This document shows positions 1-8,983 of a stretch of DNA of 64,000 nucleotides, one piece after another. Source of the DNA: Thermosipho africanus Ob7 (GTDB lineage: Bacteria > Thermotogota > Thermotogae > Thermotogales > Fervidobacteriaceae); the NCBI RefSeq assembly GCF_003351105.1, contig NZ_NKRG01000003.1:1-64000 (forward strand), given 5' to 3'. The notes beneath the pieces were generated by a model. That model ran no database searches, was not told the DNA's origin, and saw nothing but the letters and a program-made list of their open reading frames with translations. The translations under genes were made by a program, and so were the position numbers. Position 1 is the stretch's first letter. Every line of letters starts with the position of its first letter.

Positions 1-101
1 ATCTTATAGGTTTTACCATCAATAGTATCGATCCTGATTTACCTGCTGGCGATTACCCTGTAGTTCTTAGCCTCACTTTCGTTCCTACCGTTTCTTTCTA
101 G
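1..101 (+). CDS. C-terminal tail of a secreted beta-rich protein (partial)
   Basis: A reading frame open from the window edge ends with TAG at 99-101. The last residues include PAGDYPVVLSLTF, an alternating hydrophobic pattern typical of a final beta strand. Proteins with a spore-coat-U-like or fimbrial fold often end with a PAGxY..(V)T(V)T strand, so this may be a surface structural subunit, but only about 32 residues are visible and the family is a guess. It is followed by a terminator and lies just upstream of three envelope genes. Confidence 0.5.
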   Translation, partial: LIGFTINSIDPDLPAGDYPVVLSLTFVPTVSF

Positions 102-123
102 AGGTAAATATCATCTAAATGGG

Positions 124-156
124 AAATCCCATATACCTTGAGTATATGGGATTTTT
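124..156 (+). terminator. Intrinsic terminator after the partial upstream gene
   Basis: The arm AAATCCCATATAC pairs with GTATATGGGATTT around a CTTGA loop, and the distal arm runs into six T residues. Confidence 0.8.
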
Positions 157-171
157 TGAACTTAACTTTGA

Positions 172-200
172 TTTAGAATTAACCGCGAAATTGATATAAT
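172..200 (+). promoter_or_regulatory. Likely sigma-A promoter for the envelope gene trio
   Basis: TATAAT at 195-200 is preceded, with a 17-base spacer, by TTTAGA at 172-177, which matches four of six -35 positions. A strong AGGGGG ribosome binding site follows just before the ATG at 244. Confidence 0.55.
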
Positions 201-243
201 TAATTATATGATACATTAAAATAAAAACATAGGGGGCATTCAA

Positions 244-1662
244 ATGAAAAAAACACTTTTTACCATTTTAATCCTATTTGCTTTATTTTCTTCAATCGGC
301 TTTGCTGTAACTATTTATCCCTTAGTAAACAGGCTAAATGTTGAAGCAAATCAAAGAACCATAGAGCTCACAATTAATGTTGCAAACAATAGTCCTAGTA
401 TAGCAGACGTTGACGTCGAAATATCAGATTTTGTAATAGAAGGCTCCAAATATCTCTATGAAATCCCAAATTATGCATTTAGTATTAAAGATTGGATTAC
501 AATTGAAAGCACACATTTAATTTTACAACCCGGTCAATCAATTGACTATCCAATAAAGATAAATATCCCTTCAGGCTTTAAAGGAGCACAAGCATTTGGT
601 GCAATACATTTTAAACAAAAAGGAAAGCAATCAGAAGTTTTTGAGACAATTTTTGATTATATTTCACTTATAATATTAGATTTTCCAACTGTTAAAAATA
701 TCAAAGCACAAATTCAAGATGTGTCAATATACGATCTAACTACAACTGCTTCAAAAACTCTTATTGACAAGTATGGCAACTTTGGAACAGTTATTGATAT
801 CGATGTAAAAAATAATGGTAACGCAGTTTTAGCTCTTAATGGAGAAATGAGGCTTATCTCCAGAGAGATTAACAGAATTATCACTTCCATACCATTAAAT
901 AGTAATAATTTTGTTGTTTTTCCAGATAGGGCTAATAATTTTGAATTTTTTATTCCATATGTATTGCCAAAAGGAGATTTTGAAATACAAATGGATGGTA
1001 TATCTCAAAATGTACGTGTTACAGCTTTTAAAAAGCTAAAAATCGAAGGAAAATCTTCTGATAGAGTTGCAGTAATGATTGATCCTGAAATAATTTTAAT
1101 AAATGTAAAAAGAACAATTGAAAATTCAAAAATAACAATTCAAAACCTTTCGCCTTTATCAACTCAATTTGGCCTCTCTACAATTTCGAAAGCTATAAAT
1201 ATATTACCTGGTAAAATTAGATTATCTCCTTATTCAAAAATAAACGGTTTTGTAAAATTTGATAGTAGACTTGAAAAACTTAAAGATGGTGATAATGTTT
1301 TTAAAATTAATATCGATAGTGAAAATGAAATTAGTCTTTTTAAAAATCCAAAAATAGTCTTAAGATATGGTAACTTAGAACCAAATATTGAATCATTCAT
1401 TACAGATATTGCAACAAATACGTTTGCTTTAAATGTAAAAAATACGGGAAATACAATATTAATTTTTAAGGTTATAAGAACTGAAAAACTTCAATCAAAT
1501 GATTTAACAAATGAAATTATACTATTTCCAGGTGAAATTAAAAAAGTTTTTCTTGAAATACCTTACAATGAAATTATAAAGAACAGTACCTTTATAATGT
1601 ACAAAATTTATGGAGAAACCGATTTCAAATACCAAAAAAATATAGGAGATGTTAAAAAATGA
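244..1662 (+). CDS. Exported chaperone-like / Ig-like surface protein
   Basis: The 472-residue product starts with a clear signal peptide (MKKTLFTILILFALFSSIGFA). The first mature ~110 residues have the alternating strands and the N-N-S / L-x-P-G-Q-S / P-x-G-x-x-G-A pattern seen in DUF916-like and pilus-chaperone-like immunoglobulin domains, here around residues 25-130. The remainder looks like further beta sandwich domains with NTGN-type turns. No membrane anchor is seen after the signal peptide, so it probably acts in the periplasm-like space or on the toga. Its stop overlaps the next start by four bases (ATGA), so it is translationally coupled to the secretin-type genes. Function is inferred from fold resemblance only. 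Confidence 0.55.
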   Translation: MKKTLFTILILFALFSSIGFAVTIYPLVNRLNVEANQRTIELTINVANNSPSIADVDVEISDFVIEGSKYLYEIPNYAFSIKDWITIESTHLILQPGQSIDYPIKINIPSGFKGAQAFGAIHFKQKGKQSEVFETIFDYISLIILDFPTVKNIKAQIQDVSIYDLTTTASKTLIDKYGNFGTVIDIDVKNNGNAVLALNGEMRLISREINRIITSIPLNSNNFVVFPDRANNFEFFIPYVLPKGDFEIQMDGISQNVRVTAFKKLKIEGKSSDRVAVMIDPEIILINVKRTIENSKITIQNLSPLSTQFGLSTISKAINILPGKIRLSPYSKINGFVKFDSRLEKLKDGDNVFKINIDSENEISLFKNPKIVLRYGNLEPNIESFITDIATNTFALNVKNTGNTILIFKVIRTEKLQSNDLTNEIILFPGEIKKVFLEIPYNEIIKNSTFIMYKIYGETDFKYQKNIGDVKK

Positions 1663-2765
1663 AAAAATATTTAGTAATCTTAATAATATCATTAATTACA
1701 TTTGCTTTTTCTGTTGATATTTATTTTTATCAAACAGATATAAGAGATGCTTTAAATCAAATGGGAATGCAAGAAGGTGTTTCCATAATATATGATCCTT
1801 TAATATCTGGTTTCATAAGTGTTGAAGCTTACAACATAACTTTAGAAAAAGCTCTTGATTTAATGTTATTACCTCTTGGATATTACTGGACCAAAATAGA
1901 CAATGTGTATTTTGTTGGTACTGCAAACCCTGATAGTCCTAATTTTGCACTAATTTCAAAAAAATATCTTTTAAATCTAAGGTTTATAACCTTTGATGAC
2001 CTTTACAATGCTTTACCTAAGATAATGACAAATTATATATACAAAACACCCAATAAAAATCAAGTCCTAATATATGCCCCTGCAAAAATAGCATCACAAA
2101 TTGCTGAAACAATAACTCTAATAGATAAACAAATACCTGTTGCAGAAATCCAAGTTAAAATAATAGAAATAGATGAATCCGATTTTAAAAAATTTGGCGT
2201 ATCTTGGAACAACGAAGAAAACAATACTACATCTTACAATAATGGCAATTTACAATTATCTTTAAATCCTTTAAATGTAAATTTTAATATTATAATGGAT
2301 ACTTTGATAAGTTCTGGTAATGCAAAGGTTTTAGCAGAAGGAACACTAAAATTAAAATCAAATTCTACGTCACAAATTACAGGATATACAACTGTTGGTT
2401 TTACTCTTGGCAAAGATAACACTTATGTTGAAAAAAAGATCAACACTCAAATTATTATTTCTGGATATGTTTTTGCAGATCATGCAAATCTCACACTTAA
2501 ATCCATTGTTGAATCTTTTATACAAAATTCTTCAACATTTACACCAGTTGGTGCCTCAGTTGAAACAAATTTAGATATAAAATACGAACAACCTTATTAT
2601 ATAGCTGGTCTATCTTTTGACTCAGTTACAAAACAAGATGGCGGAATCCCAGGTTTAAAAGATATTCCCATAATTGGTAATCTTTTTAAAAATAGTACAT
2701 ATACATCGAGAAAGAAAAATATTGTAATATTCATAAAAGCAAGATTGGCAGGTGAAGACCTATGA
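1659..2765 (+). CDS. Short secretin (GspD/PilQ-type) outer-membrane protein
   Basis: The 368-residue exported protein has a signal peptide, an STN/N0-like domain at about residues 20-85 (TDIRDALNQMGMQEGVSIIY, then a VEAYNITLEKALDLML helix-strand unit), a linker domain, and a C-terminal secretin core. The core contains the family entry motif (VAEIQVKIIEIDESDFKKFG) and the exit signature GIPGLKDIPIIGNLFKN near residue 335. Secretins form multimeric gated channels in the outer membrane. At 368 residues this one is much shorter than usual for GspD or PilQ and has only one N domain. No pilus or type II ATPase gene is nearby. It overlaps both neighbours by four bases. Confidence 0.75.
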   Translation: MKKYLVILIISLITFAFSVDIYFYQTDIRDALNQMGMQEGVSIIYDPLISGFISVEAYNITLEKALDLMLLPLGYYWTKIDNVYFVGTANPDSPNFALISKKYLLNLRFITFDDLYNALPKIMTNYIYKTPNKNQVLIYAPAKIASQIAETITLIDKQIPVAEIQVKIIEIDESDFKKFGVSWNNEENNTTSYNNGNLQLSLNPLNVNFNIIMDTLISSGNAKVLAEGTLKLKSNSTSQITGYTTVGFTLGKDNTYVEKKINTQIIISGYVFADHANLTLKSIVESFIQNSSTFTPVGASVETNLDIKYEQPYYIAGLSFDSVTKQDGGIPGLKDIPIIGNLFKNSTYTSRKKNIVIFIKARLAGEDL

Positions 2766-4078
2766 AAAAGATAATAATTGCTATATTAACATTGTTCTTA
2801 ACAATTTATGCTTTTTCAATAACTAAGGATGTTTATTTTGAAAATATGGATATAAAAGATGCACTCATGCAATTAGGAACCCTATATAATACATCAATAA
2901 TTTTTCCTGAAAACTTGAATGGAAAAGTTACAGTGGAACTCTACAATGTTTCAATTGAAACAGCATTAAATGTTATCCTTTCAAATTTTAATTATACATT
3001 TGAAAAAATTAATGATATATATTTTATAATAACTGATCAATCGATACTATATTACAAATCACATACATACACTCCAAAATTTAGATCTCCAGATGAATTA
3101 TCAAAACTAATTCCATTTAAAAACTATATTGTAGGAAACGACATCATTGTTTATTGTCCAGATGATTTGTGGAATAATTACAAAAAACTTTTAGAAAATA
3201 TCGACAAAGATGCAAAGAATAATACTATTATTTCTTATGCTATTTACTATATTAAAAACTCAGAATTAAAAAATTACAATATAGATACTAAAAAACTATT
3301 AGAAGCTCTTCCATATACAAGTAATTTTAATTACATATTGAATACTTTTGGATTTTTTACAGGAAATGATCCAAAAGTATCCGTTAAGGGTTCAATAAAA
3401 TTAAATGCAAGTGTTAATAATTCAGAGATAATTTTTGAAATTTCCACCGAAAATGATTCAGCAAGTGCAAAATTTTCTGCTAATGAGGGAGAAGTAAGAA
3501 AAATTCTAGAAGGAAAATTTGGAAAATTTATTGTTATAACAAATATCAAAAAGATAAATTATGAATCTAGTAGTTATAAAATAGAAAAATTAAAACTCTC
3601 CCTTAAAAATTCCTTTAATTTAACATATTTTTCTAACCAAAATCTTTTAATGTCTATTTCAACTGAAAATTTATCAATATTTTTTGAAAAAAACACTTTT
3701 TCTTACTTAGGTGCAAAATTTAATCCTATTAACGATTTTTGGTTAGGTGGGAAAATAAATGTTCAAAAGGCTACTGAAACAAGCATCATTTTTGAAGATA
3801 AATTTTCAATTAATCCACTTTATTTAGAATTTAATATCGATAAACAGTTAAATCTAGAAAAAATGGAATTGAATAATATTCTTTCAAATTTATACATGAA
3901 ATTTGGAATTGGATTAAAGTATTACATTGATAAAAATGTATTTATAGATATATCAGCCTTTTATGACTCTCTAGAAATTATTTCTGGAAGATTAAAACTT
4001 TTCCACAATAATTTTGGAGCAGTACTTTATATTGACCAAAATCTAAATTATGGTGGAGGTATATACATTAATTGGTAA
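2762..4078 (+). CDS. STN-domain envelope protein with barrel-like C terminus
   Basis: The 438-residue product has a signal peptide and an STN/N0-type domain at residues 20-90 (VYFENMDIKDALMQLG, VTVELYNVSIETALNVIL) closely resembling that of the preceding secretin, which suggests duplication. The rest lacks the secretin exit signature. Its last ~150 residues alternate polar and hydrophobic residues and end in an aromatic residue (IYINW), as in many outer-membrane barrels. It could be a secretin partner, a divergent secretin, or a separate outer-membrane protein of the toga. It is translationally coupled to the gene before it and closed by a terminator. Confidence 0.5.
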   Translation: MKKIIIAILTLFLTIYAFSITKDVYFENMDIKDALMQLGTLYNTSIIFPENLNGKVTVELYNVSIETALNVILSNFNYTFEKINDIYFIITDQSILYYKSHTYTPKFRSPDELSKLIPFKNYIVGNDIIVYCPDDLWNNYKKLLENIDKDAKNNTIISYAIYYIKNSELKNYNIDTKKLLEALPYTSNFNYILNTFGFFTGNDPKVSVKGSIKLNASVNNSEIIFEISTENDSASAKFSANEGEVRKILEGKFGKFIVITNIKKINYESSSYKIEKLKLSLKNSFNLTYFSNQNLLMSISTENLSIFFEKNTFSYLGAKFNPINDFWLGGKINVQKATETSIIFEDKFSINPLYLEFNIDKQLNLEKMELNNILSNLYMKFGIGLKYYIDKNVFIDISAFYDSLEIISGRLKLFHNNFGAVLYIDQNLNYGGGIYINW

Positions 4079-4084
4079 AACAAA

Positions 4085-4110
4085 ATCCCCCAGCAAATTA
4101 GCTGGGGGAT
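4085..4110. terminator. Bidirectional terminator between convergent genes
   Basis: ATCCCCCAGC and GCTGGGGGAT form a perfect 10-base-pair stem with loop AAATTA. A-rich and T-rich sequence flanks it on both sides, so it can serve the envelope operon and the leftward redox operon. Confidence 0.85.
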
Positions 4111-4128
4111 AATTTTAATTTTTAAAAA

Positions 4129-4509
4129 CTATTTTTTCCAAAGTCCGTGGACATTACAATATTCTCTTGCGTGTACTTCTTTTCCTTTTGCCACTTTAAA
4201 CTCAGCCTCAGGTTTGTCACCCGGATTTAAGAACTTTCTATAAACTACTCCATCCACAATTAATTCTATCCATTCTATATAGTGTTTTTCTTCCATAGGA
4301 TGAAGAGCATTTTCCCCAACTCTTACTCTATATCCATCTTCCAATTCCTCAATAAATGGTACATGTTTTTCTGTTGCTGTATCAGCTGTCTTTTCTTCTA
4401 GCAATTTCATAGGTTCTCCACAGCAAACCAATGTTCCTGCACCTTCATGAAGAACTTCTACTATATTACCACATTTTTCACATTTATATACTTGAATCCT
4501 TTTAGTCAT
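4129..4509 (-). CDS. Desulfoferrodoxin / superoxide reductase (class I)
   Basis: This non-heme iron enzyme reduces superoxide to peroxide without making oxygen. The start is the ATG at 4509, eight bases after an AGGAGG site, giving 126 residues, the usual length. Centre I is the desulforedoxin-type Cys4 site (C10, C13, C29, C30). Centre II ligands are visible as E47-K48-H49, the H of ENALHP, HY in EEKHYIEW, and the terminal CNVHG motif. It is the last gene of the oxygen-defence operon, two bases after the small HTH gene, and would receive electrons from the rubredoxin encoded at the operon's upstream end. Confidence 0.95.
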   Translation of the reverse strand: MTKRIQVYKCEKCGNIVEVLHEGAGTLVCCGEPMKLLEEKTADTATEKHVPFIEELEDGYRVRVGENALHPMEEKHYIEWIELIVDGVVYRKFLNPGDKPEAEFKVAKGKEVHAREYCNVHGLWKK

Positions 4510-4511
4510 AC

Positions 4512-4691
4512 TCATCCCTCCTTTGGTGCATAATAACACCTTTTTGGACTTTCTATTTTTCCTTCTTTTTTAAGCTCACTAATGAGCTTACTAACTACTT
4601 TTGAATCTACACCCAATTTCTCGGCAATTTCTCCTGCTTTCATTGGTTTACCTTCCTTTTTTAAAACCTCTAATACTTTTTCTTTTTCCAT
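4512..4691 (-). CDS. Tiny winged-helix-like DNA-binding protein (59 aa)
   Basis: A 59-codon frame begins at ATG 4691 after AGGAGGGATA and stops two bases before the superoxide reductase start. The product reads as one helix-turn-helix: residues 3-13 form a first helix, [20 protein letters not shown] a HTH, and [14 protein letters not shown] a wing-like tail. It is lysine and glutamate rich with no other domain. The overlap geometry with ferritin and superoxide reductase makes translation coupling likely. It is probably a minimal transcription factor or nucleoid-type regulator of the redox genes; the family cannot be named more exactly from sequence alone. Confidence 0.75.
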   Translation of the reverse strand: MEKEKVLEVLKKEGKPMKAGEIAEKLGVDSKVVSKLISELKKEGKIESPKRCYYAPKEG

Positions 4692-4692
4692 A

Positions 4693-5211
4693 TTATCCCT
4701 CCTTGTTCATATTAAGGGGGACATATTGTCTTTGTGCTAATTCTCTATCAAGCACGAATAAAGCATTTTTATCATCACCAACAAATTCCAATCTGGTTAA
4801 TATATCCCTTGCATTTTCTTCTTCTTCAACCTGTTCATCAATATACCATTGTAAGAAATTAAATGTTGCTCTATCTTTCAACTCTTCAGCTATATCAACT
4901 AACTCATTAATTTTACTTGTAATATGTTGCTCGTGTTTGAGTACCTCTTCAAATGTATTTTTTATACTTCCAAATTCAAATGGTGGCTCTTTTATTTCAT
5001 ATAACTTAACTCTTGCACCTTGATTTACTAAATAATTATAAATCTTCATTGCATGATCTCTTTCTTCCATAGCCTGAACCATCATCCAATTTGCAAAACC
5101 TTTTAATCCCATGTCTTCAAAATACGCTGACATTGATAAATACAAATATGATGAATATAATTCTTCATTAATTTGCTTATTTAATGCTTCTGTCATTTTC
5201 TCTTTTAACAT
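4693..5211 (-). CDS. ftnA: Ferritin-type iron storage protein
   Basis: The 172-residue four-helix bundle protein stores iron as ferric oxide using a diiron ferroxidase centre. The expected ligands are present: E17 in [16 protein letters not shown], the E-x2-H pair in [11 protein letters not shown] (about E50, H53), E near 94 in VLKHEQHIT and the EQVEEE segment on helix D. There is no heme-ligand pattern of bacterioferritin. It sits between the flavodiiron protein and the small HTH gene with one to fourteen bases between genes, so it is co-transcribed. Iron sequestration limits Fenton chemistry, in keeping with the operon's role. Confidence 0.93.
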   Translation of the reverse strand: MLKEKMTEALNKQINEELYSSYLYLSMSAYFEDMGLKGFANWMMVQAMEERDHAMKIYNYLVNQGARVKLYEIKEPPFEFGSIKNTFEEVLKHEQHITSKINELVDIAEELKDRATFNFLQWYIDEQVEEEENARDILTRLEFVGDDKNALFVLDRELAQRQYVPLNMNKEG

Positions 5212-5225
5212 ACCTATCTCCCCTT

Positions 5226-6392
5226 TTAATTTAAGTTTCTTTCAGCAATTTCTTTTGCTAAATGTTCTAATTTTTCATATCCTTCATTATCAACCAAACC
5301 CTTGACCGTTACTGGTTCTAATAGTTCAGCCTTTACATTTGATAACATTGACTTTATTTCATCGATAAACTTTCCGCCCCAACCATATGAACCTACTATT
5401 GCTAGATATTTTGTTTTTGGCCTTAAAGCATTTACTAAATAAATTGCTCCTGCGACAATTGGATGAACACCAGTTAAAACCATTGGTGTTCCAATGACAA
5501 CTGTTGATGCTTCCACTAAATCAATTGCTATCTCTCCTATATCTGCATTTACAATGTTGTGTAATTTTACTTTTACTCCTTTGTCCATTAAACTTTCAAC
5601 CAAATATTCCACCATTTTTCTAGTACTCTCATGCATTGAAACATACAATATAACTACCTCATTCTCAACTTCATCACTTATCCACTTTTTATATGCTTCA
5701 ATAATCAACTTAGGATTTTTATAGACAGGCCCATGGCTTGGAGCTATCTTTTCAATATCGAGCATTTCGACCTTTTCAATGTTTTGTTTCATTGTAACTC
5801 TAAATGGCATCATAATTTCTGCATAATATCTTTTGGCCATCTCCAGCAATTTTTCACTACCAACCTGCTCAATTTCACTAGTTGCGTAATGAGAACCAAA
5901 CAAATCACAACTAAAAAGTATTTTATCCTCTTTTAAATAAGTAACCATAGTTTCAGGCCAGTGAGTCCAAGGAGTAAATATAAACTTTAAAGTTTTATCT
6001 CCCAAAGATATTTCCTGACCATCTTCAATAGTTATCACATCTTCGTCTTTAATGTGAATATGAGTTTTTAAAAAATCTGCACATTTTTTATTTGTAACAA
6101 CCTTTGCTCCAAATTTTTCTACAACTTTTCCAATTAAGCCAGAATGATCTTGCTCTGCATGGTTTGAAATTACATAGTCTATTTTTTGAATATTCAATTT
6201 CTTTAGATTATTCATGAATTCTTCTTCTTTTCTTGGCTCAACTGTATCAATTAGTGCTATTTTTTCAGTTCCTTTGATTATATAAGAATTATAAGTTGTC
6301 CCATTTGGTAGAGGTATTAATTCGTCAAAAAGTTCTCTATCCCAATCAATTGCTCCAACAAAGTATACATTTTCTGCTATTTTTCTAACCAT
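5226..6392 (-). CDS. fprA: Flavodiiron protein (oxygen reductase, FprA/ROO type)
   Basis: The 388-residue cytoplasmic enzyme reduces oxygen (or NO) to water with electrons from rubredoxin. The N-terminal metallo-beta-lactamase-like domain carries the diiron motif HAEQDH near residues 79-84, then a conserved TPWTHWPETM segment and the SHGPVY histidine. The C-terminal flavodoxin domain starts near residue 245 (VVILYVSMHESTRKM) and includes the FMN loops GTPMVLTG and GSYGWGG. There is no fused rubredoxin domain; a separate rubredoxin gene ends three bases upstream and contains this gene's AGGAGG site. Length and domain order are standard for class A flavodiiron proteins. Confidence 0.95.
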   Translation of the reverse strand: MVRKIAENVYFVGAIDWDRELFDELIPLPNGTTYNSYIIKGTEKIALIDTVEPRKEEEFMNNLKKLNIQKIDYVISNHAEQDHSGLIGKVVEKFGAKVVTNKKCADFLKTHIHIKDEDVITIEDGQEISLGDKTLKFIFTPWTHWPETMVTYLKEDKILFSCDLFGSHYATSEIEQVGSEKLLEMAKRYYAEIMMPFRVTMKQNIEKVEMLDIEKIAPSHGPVYKNPKLIIEAYKKWISDEVENEVVILYVSMHESTRKMVEYLVESLMDKGVKVKLHNIVNADIGEIAIDLVEASTVVIGTPMVLTGVHPIVAGAIYLVNALRPKTKYLAIVGSYGWGGKFIDEIKSMLSNVKAELLEPVTVKGLVDNEGYEKLEHLAKEIAERNLN

Positions 6393-6395
6393 ATC

Positions 6396-6554
6396 TTATT
6401 CCTCCTCAAATTGATCCTTTGGCACCCCGCAAACTGGACATACCCAATCTTCTGGAAGTTCTTCAAATGGTGTTCCTGGCTCTATTCCATTATCAGGATC
6501 TCCAACCTCTGGATCATAAACATAACCACAAACTGTACAAACGTACCTTTTCAT
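6396..6554 (-). CDS. Rubredoxin (52 aa)
   Basis: A 52-codon frame starts at ATG 6554 after GGAGGTGGATATTT. The iron ligands are C6 and C9 (CTVCG) and C39 and C42 (CPVCG), with the family's [14 protein letters not shown] and [14 protein letters not shown] segments. It is a one-electron carrier and, from its position directly before the flavodiiron gene, very probably its electron donor and that of the superoxide reductase. Confidence 0.95.
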   Translation of the reverse strand: MKRYVCTVCGYVYDPEVGDPDNGIEPGTPFEELPEDWVCPVCGVPKDQFEEE

Positions 6555-6586
6555 AAATATCCACCTCCAAAAATTCTCTAATTTAT

Positions 6587-6607
6587 GGAGCGGGAGACTC
6601 CCGCCCC
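6587..6607. other. GC-rich hairpin in the gap before rubredoxin
   Basis: GCGGG and CCCGC pair around AGACT, extended by two G-C pairs after a mismatch. On the minus strand no T run follows, so it is not a classical terminator; it may shape or protect the transcript between peroxiredoxin and rubredoxin. A TATAAT at 6624-6629 (minus strand) lies just upstream, with only a poor -35 match, so a secondary promoter is possible. Confidence 0.4.
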
Positions 6608-6637
6608 CACAAGTCCTATATATATTATACTACAATT

Positions 6638-7282
6638 TTACTTATTATTTAACTTTTTATGACAGAACCACCAATCAAAACATTCGTACTCCTTTGTCCT
6701 TTGTTCGGCATCTTTAACTGTTGATGCTGGTGGTACAATAGCTTCATCATTAACCAACTCATTATTTGGCCAATTTGCTGGTAAAGCTACTCCATTTTCA
6801 TCAATTACTTGGAACCCTTTCACCATTCTTAATATTTCATCCATATTTCTACCAAGTTCTTGTGGATAATATAACACTGCTCTTAAAATACCCTTTGGAT
6901 CAATTATAAAAACTGCTCTAACTGTATTAGTACCTTTTGCTGGATGAATCATACCAAGCATTTCTGCAATCTTCCCTCTATCATCAGCAATAACAGGGAA
7001 TTTAATTTCAACACCTAGTTTATCTTTTATCCATTCGACCCATTTGATATGAGAAAATACCTGATCAATACTTAAACCAACCAATTCAGTATTTAATTTT
7101 TGGAACTCGTCAAATCTCTTTTGAAATGCTACAAATTCAGTTGTACAAACGGGAGTAAAATCCGCAGGATGGCTGAATAAAACAACCCATTTTCCCTTAA
7201 AATCGTCAGGAAATTTAATAACTCCTTTCGTAGTAACTGCTTCAAATTCTGGTATTCTTTCACCAATCAATGGTATGCCCAT
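6638..7282 (-). CDS. Peroxiredoxin, Prx6-type with C-terminal resolving Cys
   Basis: The 214-residue thiol peroxidase reduces hydrogen peroxide and organic peroxides. The peroxidatic cysteine is C46 in [10 protein letters not shown]. The long C-terminal domain and the late cysteines C201 and C207 (ECFDWWFC) match the arrangement of archaeal-type Prx6 enzymes such as that of Aeropyrum, where the C-terminal cysteine resolves the sulfenic acid. It lies two bases after the PerR-type regulator gene, so the pair is one transcription unit and the enzyme is probably a target of that regulator. Confidence 0.93.
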   Translation of the reverse strand: MGIPLIGERIPEFEAVTTKGVIKFPDDFKGKWVVLFSHPADFTPVCTTEFVAFQKRFDEFQKLNTELVGLSIDQVFSHIKWVEWIKDKLGVEIKFPVIADDRGKIAEMLGMIHPAKGTNTVRAVFIIDPKGILRAVLYYPQELGRNMDEILRMVKGFQVIDENGVALPANWPNNELVNDEAIVPPASTVKDAEQRTKEYECFDWWFCHKKLNNK

Positions 7283-7284
7283 AA

Positions 7285-7710
7285 CTACTCACCTCCGTTT
7301 AAACAATCTTTACAAATTCCAACTAAACAATACTGAATATTCATTACTTTATGACCCTCCACTGAGTCAATTTTTGGAACTTCTGGAAGAGATTCAAAAA
7401 TATCGTAAACCTTCTTGCATTTAGTGCAATAAAAATGATGATGTTCTACAAATTCAAAATCATACCTTATAGATGAAGGAGTAATTATCTCTTTAATAAC
7501 TTTCTTCTCGCTCAACAGAGAAACTGTATTATAAACAGTAGCTCTTGAGATCGCATGAATCTTTCCTTTCAAATGTTCGTATATTTCATCTGCAGATGGA
7601 TGCCTTTTACTTTCAACAATAAATTTCAAAATTTCTATTCTTTGAACCGTTGGGCGAATATTTCTTTCCTTAAGCATTTCAGCATATCTTTTCAATGAAC
7701 TCACTCCCAT
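7285..7710 (-). CDS. perR: Fur-family peroxide/metal regulator (PerR-like)
   Basis: The 141-residue protein has an N-terminal winged helix ([33 protein letters not shown]) and the dimerisation/metal domain with [10 protein letters not shown] and C-L-V-G-I-C-K-D-C, giving the two CxxC zinc pairs of the Fur superfamily. Co-transcription with peroxiredoxin favours a PerR role over Fur or Zur. The start is uncertain: ATG at 7710 has little Shine-Dalgarno support, while a TTG at 7695 follows GGGAG by eight bases and would remove five residues. A consensus promoter lies just upstream, allowing autoregulation. Confidence 0.88.
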   Translation of the reverse strand: MGVSSLKRYAEMLKERNIRPTVQRIEILKFIVESKRHPSADEIYEHLKGKIHAISRATVYNTVSLLSEKKVIKEIITPSSIRYDFEFVEHHHFYCTKCKKVYDIFESLPEVPKIDSVEGHKVMNIQYCLVGICKDCLNGGE

Positions 7711-7729
7711 CTATACCAAGTACATTTTT

Positions 7730-7758
7730 ATTATAAATCTATTTTTAGACATTGTCAA
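7730..7758 (-). promoter_or_regulatory. Consensus promoter of the perR-peroxiredoxin operon
   Basis: On the minus strand TTGACA (7758-7753) and TATAAT (7735-7730) are both perfect with a 17-base spacer. The A/T-rich -10 area overlaps where a PerR box would be expected, but I see no clear box. The rest of 7711-7951 holds no gene. Confidence 0.85.
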
Positions 7759-7951
7759 GTTTTTAATTATTTTTTATTAACATTTTGATTTACACTCAAA
7801 ATTCTCATTAAAATAACTTTATTTGATAATCAAAAAAATTAATTAAAATTTATGTAATAAAAATTTGAAAAAAATGTTCCACAACTTTTAGTCAATTTAT
7901 CTTTTGTAATCTTAACTTTAGTGTAAAATATTCATCGAAAGGGGGAAAAAC

Positions 7952-8983
7952 GTGGCAATTATTTTAACCATTGTCTCAGTCTACGCCGTAGTAATAACGG
8001 CGCTTTTTCTAAAAAAGTCTTTATCTTCAAGTCGCTACAATATCAAAAGCTTAATCTATGATTTTAACGATTCATTGTCTGATAGTAGTAATGATTTTTC
8101 AAGCAAAGTCTTATCTTTCATTTCTAAAAATTTTTCTAAAATTGATTCTGGTGCAATTTTTCTTAAAAACGGTAACTCATTTATTGAACTTAACTCATTT
8201 GGGAATAAAATAGAAAATAATGACAAAATTTTCTTTTATAAAGACTATTATGTTAAAGAATTTTTCATAGACGAATCATATGCACTTAGAACCGTTTTTC
8301 ACACTATCAAGAATCTTTCAAAAGAAGAAAAAGAAAAAATTGAAATTTTAACCGGATTAATTTCTTCGTCTGAGATTATCAAAAATTTAATCAAAAAGAA
8401 TGGAAACTTCCAAATTGACCTTATGCTTTCTATGATAAAAATATTAGAATATTATGACAGATACACCCAAGGACATTCAATGAGAGTTGCAGAGATCTCG
8501 AAAAAAATTGCAGAAAAAATGAAACTTTCTCACAAAGAAATTTCTGACGCTTACTGGACAGGACTCGTTCATGATATAGGAAAAATTGCCATACCAACAG
8601 GTATTTTAAACAAAGAAGGAAAATTAACTAACGAAGAATTTGCAATAATAAAAAAACATCCAGTGTATGGTTATGAATTTCTATCAACATCTGAAACCCT
8701 TAAGGATATAGCAACTTATGTTTTTCATCATCATGAGAGATGGGATGGAAATGGTTATCCTACAGGTCTGAAAGGAGAGATGATCCCCATTATTTCAAGA
8801 ATAATTGCTGTTGCTGATAGTTGGGATGCAATGATAAGTAAAAGGGCGTATAGAAATGCTTTACCTAAAGATTATGCATTACAAGAGATTATAAACAACT
8901 CTGGGAAGCAATTTGATCCTAGAGTGGTTAAGGCTTTCCTGGAAGTTATTGAGGAAGAAGAAGATAATATTTCCATTGCATAA
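7952..8983 (+). CDS. Membrane-anchored HD-GYP domain protein
   Basis: The 343-residue product starts with GTG after AAAGGGGG. Residues 1-22 form one membrane helix, residues 30-150 a poorly conserved sensor-like region, and residues 155-335 an HD-GYP domain. Metal and signature motifs are present: HSMRVAEI, LVHDIGKI (the HD pair), KKHPVYGYEF, HHHERWDGNGYP (GYP), and IIAVADSWDAM. HD-GYP domains usually hydrolyse cyclic di-GMP; activity here is inferred. The gene is single, running between the redox operon and pyrBI, and closed by a terminator that contains its stop codon. Confidence 0.9.
   Translation: MAIILTIVSVYAVVITALFLKKSLSSSRYNIKSLIYDFNDSLSDSSNDFSSKVLSFISKNFSKIDSGAIFLKNGNSFIELNSFGNKIENNDKIFFYKDYYVKEFFIDESYALRTVFHTIKNLSKEEKEKIEILTGLISSSEIIKNLIKKNGNFQIDLMLSMIKILEYYDRYTQGHSMRVAEISKKIAEKMKLSHKEISDAYWTGLVHDIGKIAIPTGILNKEGKLTNEEFAIIKKHPVYGYEFLSTSETLKDIATYVFHHHERWDGNGYPTGLKGEMIPIISRIIAVADSWDAMISKRAYRNALPKDYALQEIINNSGKQFDPRVVKAFLEVIEEEEDNISIA

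Noticed and set aside
6587-6607. Intrinsic terminator splitting the redox operon
   Set aside because: No T run follows the stem on the minus strand; listed as a hairpin only.
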